Below are positions 7,881 to 16,503 of a stretch of 64,000 bases of DNA, in pieces. The stretch is from Flavisolibacter nicotianae (GTDB lineage: Bacteria > Bacteroidota > Bacteroidia > Chitinophagales > Chitinophagaceae). Made by a program: the position numbers and the translations under genes. Location: positions 62,001-126,000 of the forward strand of contig NZ_RBCI01000001.1 of assembly GCF_003628535.1 (NCBI RefSeq), in the 5' to 3' direction. How positions within the stretch are numbered: the first letter of the stretch is position 1; the number at the start of each line of letters is the position of its first letter. The notes under the pieces are model-generated. The model was not told the DNA's origin. It was given only the letters and a program-made list of their open reading frames with translations, and did no database searches.

Positions 7881-9614
7881 CTAAAATTCAAACTCCCGCC
7901 GGTGCATGTTCCAGCGAACCCCAATGTTCAACACCGTTGTATTTTTTGAAGGCATAGTTCCATAAGCATTCTGCTTGCGCACAACCGCATTGGCTTCGAG
8001 AAACAGGTTGGGCCTGACCTGGTAAGAAAGCAGCAACGACGCATAGGCAACTTTAGCCAGTGCGCCCGACCCTACTTCAAAGCCATAGTCGCTAGTGCGA
8101 TAGGGAAAACCGTAGGGAAGAAAAATATTGGAGCCATAACTGACCCTTCCCGTATCGCGGCCCTGTTTGTAAAAAAAGGCTTTGGCCTGCAACAGCCATT
8201 TGGGAGCAAACTGGTAACGCAGGCCCGCCAGCACCTCGTTGAAATTGGCGCCCAGCGGATGGGCCAGCGGCAGATTATCATGGGTCCAGTTCGCAACCGA
8301 ATCGCTGTGTGAATAGGTGAACGGACGCACCCGGTTCAGTTCAACCTGCAGGTCCAGGTTGTCGATGCCAAAGGCATCAATGTATTTTGCACCCATCTGG
8401 AAAGCAAACTTGTTGCCCCACCATTTTTTCCGCAATTCCGATAGTTTGAATTCATCCAGCAATAACTGTCCATAGAGCTGAACATGATGGGCCAGGTTGG
8501 CTTTGGCATCGAGACCCACCAGGGCATTGTCCGAACTCCCGTTTTGCTGTTCGGCAGACCGGTAAAAAATCACCGGGTTCAGGTAAGAAAAATCAAAGTG
8601 CTCGGGGCGGCCAAAAACGATTCCTTCAAACAGGCCAATGTTCAGCCACTTGGTTATGGAAGCATCCAAGTGATGAATGGCCGCGTATTTTTTCACCAGG
8701 TAATGGTCGCCGCCACGAAGGTGTGCATTCGTCAGCTCCATGAAAATATTCTGGTAGTTCAACTTCCAGATGCGTGTATTCAGTCGCAGGAACAAAGCGT
8801 TGTTGGCAAAATCGCTCAGGAACAAACTGCGGTAACCGCTGCCGATAAAGTTTTTGTCGTATCCAAACGAAACATCAATATACTTGGTAGCATTGACAGT
8901 GATCGTACCACGGGCATCAAAATAATCGAGTCCCGTCCCTTTGAATTCTTTGTAATACCCGGCACCCGGCACAGCCTGCCGCTCGATCACGTAAGACTGC
9001 ACATATTTCGGGTCCCGTTCCTGGTTATCGGTCACGTAAGCCGAAAACCCGACTTTGTTGGCAATGTACCCCCGCAATGTGATCCCGCGGGTATTGAGGA
9101 ACAGATGCTCGGTGCTGTTTTGCTCCTTCCCTACCGTGTATTGGAAGACCGGGTTGACGACCAGGAAAAAATCTTTGGCGTTTACTTCCAGTGCATTGGC
9201 CGGCGTCTTGTAAAACACATTCAGGATTGGCTTCTTGCTCTGAAACTTGCGAGTGGAGAATTCGCTGTTTTTCTGCAGGGCCAGTTCGGCATTGTACAGG
9301 TCCACCCTTGTAAGACGGCTGCCAACAAGGTTCGTGGCTTGCACAGCGTTGTCCGCTATTGGCGAGATTTCGCCCGCAGATTGGACCGCCCGTCCTGCGT
9401 CGGCGTATTTTTCAATCACAGGAATGAATTGTCTGCGGCTGTAGGGTTTTGTTTTTGAAAAATTCAAAATCGAATCGGTGCCGGCCTTGATCTCCATCCT
9501 CTCCAGCAGGATGTTTTCGGCCGCACCCTGGGGCAGGTACGTTGTTGTTTGCGAAAAGGAAACAAAAGGAAAACACAGAACCGAAAGCACAACGAGGGTT
9601 TGTTTATATTGCAT
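7881..9614 (-). CDS. Outer membrane beta-barrel protein, Wzi/RemB-like
   Basis: A 577-residue exported protein with a signal peptide ending VSFSQ. The long mature part is rich in aromatic residues and alternating strands and ends in F (RREFEF), as in outer membrane barrels. The overall pattern, a short N-terminal soluble part followed by a large barrel, resembles the capsule assembly Wzi family and the RemB protein linked to gliding in Flavobacterium. That assignment rests on general resemblance, not on a decisive motif. It is a single-gene unit, divergent from pyrC with only 26 bases between start codons, so the two promoters must overlap the opposite coding regions. Confidence 0.6.
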   Translation of the reverse strand: MQYKQTLVVLSVLCFPFVSFSQTTTYLPQGAAENILLERMEIKAGTDSILNFSKTKPYSRRQFIPVIEKYADAGRAVQSAGEISPIADNAVQATNLVGSRLTRVDLYNAELALQKNSEFSTRKFQSKKPILNVFYKTPANALEVNAKDFFLVVNPVFQYTVGKEQNSTEHLFLNTRGITLRGYIANKVGFSAYVTDNQERDPKYVQSYVIERQAVPGAGYYKEFKGTGLDYFDARGTITVNATKYIDVSFGYDKNFIGSGYRSLFLSDFANNALFLRLNTRIWKLNYQNIFMELTNAHLRGGDHYLVKKYAAIHHLDASITKWLNIGLFEGIVFGRPEHFDFSYLNPVIFYRSAEQQNGSSDNALVGLDAKANLAHHVQLYGQLLLDEFKLSELRKKWWGNKFAFQMGAKYIDAFGIDNLDLQVELNRVRPFTYSHSDSVANWTHDNLPLAHPLGANFNEVLAGLRYQFAPKWLLQAKAFFYKQGRDTGRVSYGSNIFLPYGFPYRTSDYGFEVGSGALAKVAYASLLLSYQVRPNLFLEANAVVRKQNAYGTMPSKNTTVLNIGVRWNMHRREFEF

Positions 9615-9640
9615 GCAGCAGGCGATTTAAATAAAAAGTG

Positions 9641-10978
9641 ATGCAAAAATACCTGATTAAGAACATTCAGATTGTCAACGAAAACAACATTCAAACAGGT
9701 GATGTGCTGGTAAGTGGCGAACGGATCGAAAAAATTGCCCCGCAGATCTCCAATGTCAATGCCCGGGAGATCAATGGTGAAGGAAAATTCCTGCTGCCCG
9801 GGGCCATCGACGACCAGGTGCACTTCCGCGAACCGGGGCTGACGCACAAGGCAACGATTTTTACCGAGTCCAGGGCCGCGGTCGCAGGCGGTGTTACCTC
9901 GTTCATGGAAATGCCCAACACGGTGCCGGCTGCACTGACACAAGACCTGCTCGAAGAAAAATACAGTACAGCGGCGGCCACCTCGCTGGCCAACTATTCC
10001 TTCTTTATGGGCACCGCCAACGACAATGCCGACGAAGTGCTGCGCACCAACGAGAAAAAACGCGAGGTCTGCGGTGTCAAAATTTTCATGGGTTCCTCCA
10101 CCGGGAATTTGCTGGTGGATAATTATATGTCACTCGACAGGATTTTTCGCGAAAGCGAAGTGCTTATCGCCACACATTGCGAAGAGGAAAGCATGATCCG
10201 GGAAAATTACCAGCGGCTGAAAGCATCCAAGGGCGAACTGGAGCCATCCGACCATCCTATCATCCGGGATGAGGAGGCTTGTTTTGAATCGTCGTTCAAG
10301 GCCGTGCAACTGGCAAAAAAACACAACACCCGCCTCCATATCCTGCACATTTCCACCGAAAGGGAGTTGCAGCTTTTCACCAACATGCTGCCGCTGCAGG
10401 ACAAACGCATCACCGCCGAAGTGTGTGTGCATCACCTGCATTTCACGTCCGACGATTATGCCAGCCTTGGCTACCGAATCAAGTGCAACCCGGCGATCAA
10501 GGCGCCGCACAACCGCGAAGCCTTGTGGAAGGCCTTGCTCGACGACCGGCTTGATGTTATTGCCACCGACCATGCACCGCACCTGTTGAGCGAAAAAACA
10601 CCGCCCTACGAACATGCCCACGCCGGCCTGCCACTGGTGCAGCATTCCCTCTTGCTGATGCTCTATTATCACAAGCAGGGAAAAATTTCGTTGGAAAAAA
10701 TTGCGCAGAAAATGAGTCACGCAGTAGCCGATTGTTTCCACATCAGCGACAGGGGCTATGTACGGGAAGGCGCCTATGCCGACCTGGTGATTGCGGACCT
10801 GCATGAAACGACAACCGTTCGCGAGGAAAACATTCTTTACAAATGCGGCTGGAGCCCGCTGGAGGGCACCACGCTTCCCGCCTCTATCACGCATACGTTT
10901 GTAAATGGCGCATTGGTTTATGAAAAAGGAAGGATAATTGACTCTCAGTTAGGAAAGCGGCTTTTGTTTAATCGCTAA
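9641..10978 (+). CDS. pyrC: Dihydroorotase (class I type)
   Basis: Amidohydrolase that interconverts carbamoyl-aspartate and dihydroorotate in pyrimidine synthesis. The 445-residue protein shows a metal-site motif read as DDQVHFREPG (57-66), the lysine of GVKIFMGSSTGN that would be carboxylated to bridge the metals, and the catalytic Asp in ATDHAPH. The first motif is odd: most class I enzymes have HxH, but here the first His is Gln59, leaving only His61. I recall this Gln form in other Bacteroidota dihydroorotases, so activity is still likely. The ATG at 9641 is used; a GTG one codon upstream is less likely. Confidence 0.92.
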   Translation: MQKYLIKNIQIVNENNIQTGDVLVSGERIEKIAPQISNVNAREINGEGKFLLPGAIDDQVHFREPGLTHKATIFTESRAAVAGGVTSFMEMPNTVPAALTQDLLEEKYSTAAATSLANYSFFMGTANDNADEVLRTNEKKREVCGVKIFMGSSTGNLLVDNYMSLDRIFRESEVLIATHCEEESMIRENYQRLKASKGELEPSDHPIIRDEEACFESSFKAVQLAKKHNTRLHILHISTERELQLFTNMLPLQDKRITAEVCVHHLHFTSDDYASLGYRIKCNPAIKAPHNREALWKALLDDRLDVIATDHAPHLLSEKTPPYEHAHAGLPLVQHSLLLMLYYHKQGKISLEKIAQKMSHAVADCFHISDRGYVREGAYADLVIADLHETTTVREENILYKCGWSPLEGTTLPASITHTFVNGALVYEKGRIIDSQLGKRLLFNR

Positions 10979-11027
10979 CGGCGAAGCGTGTATAGTGCAA
11001 AGGGAAACCTTCAATAATCAATCGGCA

Positions 11028-12344
11028 ATGCAGATCGACAAAATCACCTTTAACGACATTTCGATTTTCCACCCGGAAGAGGAATCATCCATCTTTCACA
11101 AGCTGAACTTCACCCGGACCGTGGGTGGCAAGGAATGGCTGCGTCGTTTTTTTTCCGAACCGCACAATGACCTGAAGCGGATCCTTGGCACGCAACACAT
11201 CATCAAAACCCTTTTGGAACACCTCGACGACTGGCCGCAGGACATCACCAACGGTACCATCCTGATGGTGGACAAATTCCTCGACTACAACCTCGACCCC
11301 ATTCCGCCAAGCATTAATTCGTTTAACGCTTATTCATACAAACTCCTGCACAATGCCGATTACGCGATGGTGAAATATTCGGTTAAGCATTTTGCCGATT
11401 TCATGCGCGGATTGCAAGCGATCATCCAGCTTTTCGACACCCGGGAACTTCCCGCCTACCTTGCTTTTTATCTCGACCGGATGAAGAAACTGTTGCAGGA
11501 AAAACCCCTGCAACAACTAAGCGCTACCCGCAGCGATGAAAAATTTTCGCCGCAGCAAAATCTTTACTTCGGCTATCACCTGCGGGTGCATTTTAAAACC
11601 GAATTGCTGGAACTGATCGACATTTACAGCCGTCTCGAAGCCTGGTGGTCTATGGCTATGGCCGTCAAAACTTACGATCTTCATTTCCCGCAATTCGTGG
11701 AGCAGGACGAACCTTATCTGAAAGCCGAAGGCCTTTATCACCTTCTTCTGCAAAAACCCGTCGCCTACGACCTGGTGATGCATCCCAATGAAAACTTCAT
11801 TTTTTTAACTGGTGCCAACATGGCCGGCAAGAGCACCCTGATCAAGTCGGTGGGATCGTCGGTATTCCTGGCGCACATGGGCATGGGCGTTCCTGCGAAG
11901 AGCATGGAACTTTCTCTTTTCGACGGCTTGCTTACCAACATCAACGTCGCCGACAACATTGCCAAAGGCGAAAGCTATTTTTTTAATGAAGTGCAACGAA
12001 TCAAGAACACGATCTATAAAATCAACGACGGCCGCAAATGGCTGGTGTTGATCGATGAATTGTTCAAAGGCACCAATGTGCAGGATGCGATGAAATGTTC
12101 GCTCACGGTGATCAAGGGACTTATCAAGATCAAAAACTCGCTGTTCATTCTCTCCACACATCTCTACGAAATTGGCGAGGAACTGAAGCAATATCCCAAC
12201 ATTGCATTCAAGTATTTTGAAACAACCGTCTCGGAAGACCAGCTTTCATTCAGCTACCAGTTAAAAGACGGCATCAGCAACGACAGGATCGGTTATGTGA
12301 TTTTGCGGCGGGAAAAAGTGGTGGAGATGCTGGAGAAATTATAA
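11028..12344 (+). CDS. Small MutS-family ATPase lacking the mismatch-recognition domain
   Basis: A 438-residue MutS-family protein with only the lever/clamp region and the C-terminal ABC-type ATPase. Walker A is TGANMAGKST (about 261-270), the MutS form, and Walker B is LVLIDELFKGTN, followed by a conserved His in LSTHLYE. The N-terminal mismatch-recognition domain of true MutS and the Smr nuclease of MutS2 are both absent. Its role is therefore unlikely to be classical mismatch repair; recombination control is possible but unproven. The ATG at 11028 is chosen over a GTG at 10995. It follows pyrC by about 50 bases on the same strand. Confidence 0.85.
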   Translation: MQIDKITFNDISIFHPEEESSIFHKLNFTRTVGGKEWLRRFFSEPHNDLKRILGTQHIIKTLLEHLDDWPQDITNGTILMVDKFLDYNLDPIPPSINSFNAYSYKLLHNADYAMVKYSVKHFADFMRGLQAIIQLFDTRELPAYLAFYLDRMKKLLQEKPLQQLSATRSDEKFSPQQNLYFGYHLRVHFKTELLELIDIYSRLEAWWSMAMAVKTYDLHFPQFVEQDEPYLKAEGLYHLLLQKPVAYDLVMHPNENFIFLTGANMAGKSTLIKSVGSSVFLAHMGMGVPAKSMELSLFDGLLTNINVADNIAKGESYFFNEVQRIKNTIYKINDGRKWLVLIDELFKGTNVQDAMKCSLTVIKGLIKIKNSLFILSTHLYEIGEELKQYPNIAFKYFETTVSEDQLSFSYQLKDGISNDRIGYVILRREKVVEMLEKL

Positions 12345-12394
12345 GCTCGCACAATGTCCCGGATTGGCTTATTTTGAATGTTCATTTTGACTCT

Positions 12395-13966
12395 ATGCAA
12401 AAAGGTTTGCTTGTCCTCCTTTTATTTCTGACCACTTGCCTGAATGCCCAGGATATTGATGTACAGCATTACACATTCCGACTGGAACTATCCGACTCCG
12501 GTTCAGCCATCAGGGGAAATGCAACGGTTGAATTCAAAGCCCTGCACAACCTCACATCCGTCACACTGGATCTGACAGGCCGGAACGGTGCAACAGGCAT
12601 GGAGGTGACAGGCATTTACCAGGCAGAAAGAAACGACAAACGCCTTTCTTTTTCTAATGTGAACGACCAGTTGATCATCTCGCTTGCCGACACCATAAAA
12701 AAGGGAGCAACGGAAAAGCTGACCATCGCGTATTGGGGCCTGCCCGACGATGGGCTGATCATCGCAAAGAACAAATTTGGAGAGCGGACATTTTTTGCCG
12801 ACAACTGGCCCAACCGTGCCCACCACTGGATCCCCTGCGTTGACCGTCCCGACGACAAAGCTTCGTTTGAGTTTTTCGTAACGGCGCCATCGCATTACAG
12901 CGTGATCTCGAACGGAGAGAAGGTGGAAGAAAAAGAGCTTGGCCGCGGACGCAAGCTGACGCATTGGAAAGTAAACATTGCCCTGCCCACAAAAGTCATG
13001 GTGATCGGCGTAGCCCGCTTTGCGGTGAAAACCTTCGACGACAGTCCGCCCAACCTGCCCGTGAGTGCCTGGGTGTATCCACAAGATAGCACCAAAGGAT
13101 TTTACGATTATGCATTGGCGACAGAAATCCTTCGGTTCTTCTCCGGCTATATTGCCCCCTTTCCTTATAACAAGCTCGCCAATGTACAGTCGACGACGAT
13201 TTTTGGCGGTATGGAAAATGCTTCCTGCATTTTTTACGACGAGCACTCCGTTACCGGTAACCGCGACTCCGAAGACCTTCTGGCCCACGAAATTGCGCAC
13301 CAGTGGTTTGGCGACATGGCTTCCGAAAAATCATTTGCCCATCTGTGGCTAAGCGAAGGTTTTGCCACATACTTCACCGACCTGTATTTCGAAAAAAAGT
13401 ACGGTCAGGAAGCGGTGGTTGCACGGCTGAAAAAAGAACGCGGCGAGGCAGTTGAATTTGCACGCCATTCAGCCAGTCCCGTAGTTGACTCGACGGCCAA
13501 CCTGATGTCGCTCCTCAATGCCAACAGCTATCAAAAAGGTGCCTGGGTGCTGCACATGCTGCGCAACGAGGTTGGCGACTCTTTATTTCAGCAAATCATC
13601 CGCAGCTATTACCAGCAATACAAAGGCGGCAATGCCGACACAAGGGATTTTGAAGCCGTAGCGGAAAAGGTTTCCGGTAAAGATCTCTCGTCCTTTTTTG
13701 CACAATGGCTCTATCGTCCCGGCATTCCGCAACTGGCGGTGACGAAATACAACGTGAGGGGTGCGCTGGTTGTGCAGGTCACACAAAAGCAAAAAGCCCT
13801 CTATACCTTTCCAATCGAAATTTTAGTTGAAGGTGAAAACGGGAAAAAGCAACGCTACCGGGAATTGGTTGCAACCGCAAAAAGCAGTTTTCAATACCGG
13901 CCCGGGTTTGCGGTTAAAAAAGTCACGATTGATCCCGATTGCAAGCTTTTATATGCGGCCTACTGA
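12395..13966 (+). CDS. Secreted M1-family zinc aminopeptidase
   Basis: Exported metallopeptidase removing N-terminal residues from peptides. The 523-residue protein starts with a signal peptide (MQKGLL to LNAQ), then the beta-rich N-terminal domain and a thermolysin-like catalytic domain. The zinc site is HEIAHQWFGD (His298, His302, catalytic Glu299) with the third ligand Glu321 in WLSEGFATY, the exact HEXXH-X18-E spacing of family M1. A substrate-binding GGMEN motif lies about 30 residues before the zinc site. The ATG at 12395 is used because it opens the signal peptide. It is shorter than PepN-type enzymes, lacking the long C-terminal helical domain. Confidence 0.93.
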   Translation: MQKGLLVLLLFLTTCLNAQDIDVQHYTFRLELSDSGSAIRGNATVEFKALHNLTSVTLDLTGRNGATGMEVTGIYQAERNDKRLSFSNVNDQLIISLADTIKKGATEKLTIAYWGLPDDGLIIAKNKFGERTFFADNWPNRAHHWIPCVDRPDDKASFEFFVTAPSHYSVISNGEKVEEKELGRGRKLTHWKVNIALPTKVMVIGVARFAVKTFDDSPPNLPVSAWVYPQDSTKGFYDYALATEILRFFSGYIAPFPYNKLANVQSTTIFGGMENASCIFYDEHSVTGNRDSEDLLAHEIAHQWFGDMASEKSFAHLWLSEGFATYFTDLYFEKKYGQEAVVARLKKERGEAVEFARHSASPVVDSTANLMSLLNANSYQKGAWVLHMLRNEVGDSLFQQIIRSYYQQYKGGNADTRDFEAVAEKVSGKDLSSFFAQWLYRPGIPQLAVTKYNVRGALVVQVTQKQKALYTFPIEILVEGENGKKQRYRELVATAKSSFQYRPGFAVKKVTIDPDCKLLYAAY

Positions 13967-13985
13967 ACCCGGTTTGCAAAATAAA

Positions 13986-14008
13986 AGCCGCTGAAAATTT
14001 CAGCGGCT
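13986..14008. terminator. Bidirectional terminator between the peptidase and pdhC
   Basis: AGCCGCTG (13986-13993) pairs with CAGCGGCT (14001-14008), extended by AAA/TTT inside the loop. It lies between two convergent genes. Flanking A and T tracts are modest, so strength is uncertain. Confidence 0.65.
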
Positions 14009-14041
14009 AAACCTTTTCACGTTTCACATTTGACGTTTCAC

Positions 14042-15706
14042 CTATACCAGCATCGTCACCGGGTTCTCCAGGTATTTCTTGAACGTTTGCAGGAAGCCGG
14101 CACCGACGGCACCGTCCACGCTGCGGTGGTCACAGCTCAGGGTTACTTTCATGACGTTGCGTACACCAAAGCCATCGCCTTTGCGCACCACTTCTTCTTT
14201 GATGCGACCAACAGCCATGATGGCACTGTCGGGTGGGTTGATGATGGCCGTGAATTCATCAATATCCATCATCCCCAGGTTGGAAATGGTGAACGTATTT
14301 CCGGTGAATTCGTTCGGTTGTAATTTTTTGTTCCGGGCCTTGCCAGCCAGTTCTTTTGTTTCGGCAGCGATCTGGCTCAGTGTTTTTTGATCGGCAAAGC
14401 GGATCACCGGCACGATCAAACCATCTTCAATGGCAACAGCCACACCAACGTGCACGTGCTGGTAAGTACGAATGAAATCGCCCATCCACGAGCTGTTGAC
14501 GGCGGGGTGCTTGCGCAGGGCCATGGCCACGGCTTTCACCACCATATCGTTGAACGAGATTTTTACATCACTCACTTCGTTCATTTGCGTGCGGGCCTGC
14601 ATGGCATTGTCCATCACAATTTCCATGGTCAGGTAGAAATGCGGCGCACTGAATTTGCTTTCGCCAAGGCGCTTCGCAATCACTTTCCGCATTTGCGAAA
14701 CATTGGTATCAGAATAGCCTTCCTGCCCGGAAACAACCGGTTGCGCTGCGGCCTGCGGCTGTGCGCTAGCGGCTATCGGCTGACTGGCGGCCGCCTGCTG
14801 CGGCTTGAAGTTATCGATGTCGGCTTTGGTGATTCGTCCGCCATCTCCGCTGCCCTGTACCTGGCGCAGGTCAATGCCTTTTTCCTGGGCCATTTTCTTT
14901 GCCAGCGGCGACGCTTTGATGCGGCCGTTTTCGGCTTGCGGCTCGGCGCTTTGCGCCTGGGGCTGGGTTTCGCTTTGTTGCGGCGCTTCTGCTTTTGCGC
15001 TTTGCGGCGTTGCGCCCCCGCCACCTTTTGCGGCAGCAACAATGGCGTCCACGTCTACTTTACCCGGCTCTCCGATAATGCAAAGCAGATCGTTCACGGC
15101 AATCTTTTCGCCCTGTTTGGCTCCCTGGTATAAAAGCTTTCCATTCTTGTAGCTTTCCAGTTCCATGGTCGCCTTATCGGTTTCAATATCGGCCAGCAAT
15201 TCGCCTTTCTTCACATCATCACCCACCTGCTTGTGCCAACCGGCGATTACACCTTCTGTCATTGTATCGCTGAGACGGGGCATCAGCACGACTTCCTCCA
15301 TCTTGGAAAGATCAAGAGAAGGAGAAGATGGAGATGCAGGTTGGGGTTGGGGCTGGGGCTGAGACTGCGGTTGAGAAGGTTGCGGCTGTGCGGCGTCCTG
15401 CGCCTTCGGAACAGCCGTTTGCGTAGCGGCTTTGCCGCCACCCGAAACATATTGTGAAATATCTTCTCCCGGTGCACCAACAATGGCCAGGAGGTCATCG
15501 ACATTAATTTTTGCTCCCTTTTCTCCACCAATGTGCAGGAGCGTGCCTTCCTTGTAGCTTTCGAGCTCCATGGTGGCCTTGTCGGTTTCTATTTCAGCAA
15601 GCAAATCACCTTTCTTTACAGAATCACCTACCTTTTTATGCCAGGCTGCAATCACCCCTTCGGTCATCGTATCACTCAGGCGGGGCATTAAAATCACTTC
15701 GGCCAT
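14042..15706 (-). CDS. pdhC: Pyruvate dehydrogenase E2, dihydrolipoamide acetyltransferase
   Basis: Core subunit of the pyruvate dehydrogenase complex, moving acetyl groups from E1 to CoA. The 554-residue protein has two N-terminal lipoyl domains (about 2-80 and 138-215), each with the lipoylated Lys in ETDKATMELES (Lys43 and Lys178), joined by a Gln/Pro/Ser-rich flexible linker. A peripheral subunit-binding domain (262-300) follows, then the catalytic domain (about 330-554) with the active-site motif DHRSVDG (His527, Asp531). The ATG at 15706 starts the first lipoyl domain; longer frames add sequence unlike the family. E1 and E3 genes are not adjacent. Confidence 0.95.
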   Translation of the reverse strand: MAEVILMPRLSDTMTEGVIAAWHKKVGDSVKKGDLLAEIETDKATMELESYKEGTLLHIGGEKGAKINVDDLLAIVGAPGEDISQYVSGGGKAATQTAVPKAQDAAQPQPSQPQSQPQPQPQPASPSSPSLDLSKMEEVVLMPRLSDTMTEGVIAGWHKQVGDDVKKGELLADIETDKATMELESYKNGKLLYQGAKQGEKIAVNDLLCIIGEPGKVDVDAIVAAAKGGGGATPQSAKAEAPQQSETQPQAQSAEPQAENGRIKASPLAKKMAQEKGIDLRQVQGSGDGGRITKADIDNFKPQQAAASQPIAASAQPQAAAQPVVSGQEGYSDTNVSQMRKVIAKRLGESKFSAPHFYLTMEIVMDNAMQARTQMNEVSDVKISFNDMVVKAVAMALRKHPAVNSSWMGDFIRTYQHVHVGVAVAIEDGLIVPVIRFADQKTLSQIAAETKELAGKARNKKLQPNEFTGNTFTISNLGMMDIDEFTAIINPPDSAIMAVGRIKEEVVRKGDGFGVRNVMKVTLSCDHRSVDGAVGAGFLQTFKKYLENPVTMLV

Positions 15707-15947
15707 TGTGTGTTTTTGTTTGAGGGCCGAAATTAAAGGAAAACAGGGAAAAATGCGTTTTACCCCGAAGTTTAGCCCAGAAAACCCCGGCACGTCCTGC
15801 AAGAGAGTCAGGGCTTTTACGATTATCATCCGCGGAAGGACTGCGGCAGTACCGGAAACCCTCTTCCCAGGCTTGCACGGGCAACGCCTCCGGGGGCGAT
15901 GGCCGGGGTTTTACTTTCTGATTTTTCTTTGTAGTTTCAGGCTGTTT

Positions 15948-16355
15948 ATGAAATACGGTTTTTTTTTACTACCTGTTTTCTTTCTGCTTTTGGGATGTGC
16001 AAAGACTGTCGAGAAGGCCAAGGAAAACGCTGTCCTCAGTGCAATGACGGATGGCCAGTGGCGGATGACACGGTTCGACAGGGCCGGGCATGACCTGACA
16101 ACCAATTTTGCCCCCTACCGCTTCCAATTCCAAAAAGACAATACGGTTCAGGCAATCAACAATGGCATTCCGGAACGAACAGGAACCTGGTCGGCCGACC
16201 CAATCGCACAAACCATCACTTCCTTCTTTGCAAATGCAGGTGAACCGGTTTCGCTGTTGAACGGAACCTGGAAAGTCACCAACAACAGTTGGACGTTTGT
16301 AGAAGCCACACAAACAGTTAACGGTGAAGCACTGAAACTTCGGATAGATAAATAA
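15948..16355 (+). CDS. Small lipoprotein, lipocalin-like
   Basis: A 135-residue predicted lipoprotein: a hydrophobic signal ends in the lipobox LLLGC with Cys17 as the lipid-anchored residue. The mature domain, with the WRMTRFDRAGHDLT start and repeated short strands ending in KLRID, looks like the lipocalin-like small lipoproteins common in Bacteroidota. No catalytic motif is visible and its ligand is unknown. The ATG at 15948 starts the lipoprotein signal; the open frame upstream belongs to the antisense of pdhC. It lies between pdhC and the large PKD gene with no clear operon partner. Confidence 0.7.
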   Translation: MKYGFFLLPVFFLLLGCAKTVEKAKENAVLSAMTDGQWRMTRFDRAGHDLTTNFAPYRFQFQKDNTVQAINNGIPERTGTWSADPIAQTITSFFANAGEPVSLLNGTWKVTNNSWTFVEATQTVNGEALKLRIDK

Positions 16356-16369
16356 AGAAAGGACATTTA

Positions 16370-16489
16370 ACCAGGCCTGGTAGACCGAAACGCCGAAGAA
16401 AGTTGTGGTGCAAAAATTCCCGGGAATGATTTTTGTTAGGACTTCTCGACCGTACATGTAAAACGAACCCACGCTTTACTGCAAAGCGT
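16370..16489. promoter_or_regulatory. Three dyad symmetries upstream of the PKD gene
   Basis: Within 120 bases there are two perfect 12-base palindromes, ACCAGGCCTGGT (16370-16381) and ATTCCCGGGAAT (16416-16427), and a hairpin ACGCTTT-actgc-AAAGCGT (16471-16489) ending 14 bases before the start of the PKD gene. They could be operators, a terminator for the lipoprotein gene or leader RNA structure. No T run follows any of them. Confidence 0.4.
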
Positions 16490-16503
16490 ATAACGAGAAT
16501 TTG

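Noticed and set aside
8484-9458. 324-codon plus-strand open frame opposite the Wzi/RemB-like gene
   Set aside because: No family resemblance; the minus strand encodes a signal peptide and barrel.
15300-15420. Tandem repeat in the Gln/Pro-rich stretch of pdhC
   Set aside because: It is the flexible linker between lipoyl domains, a normal feature of E2 proteins, not a CRISPR or satellite array.
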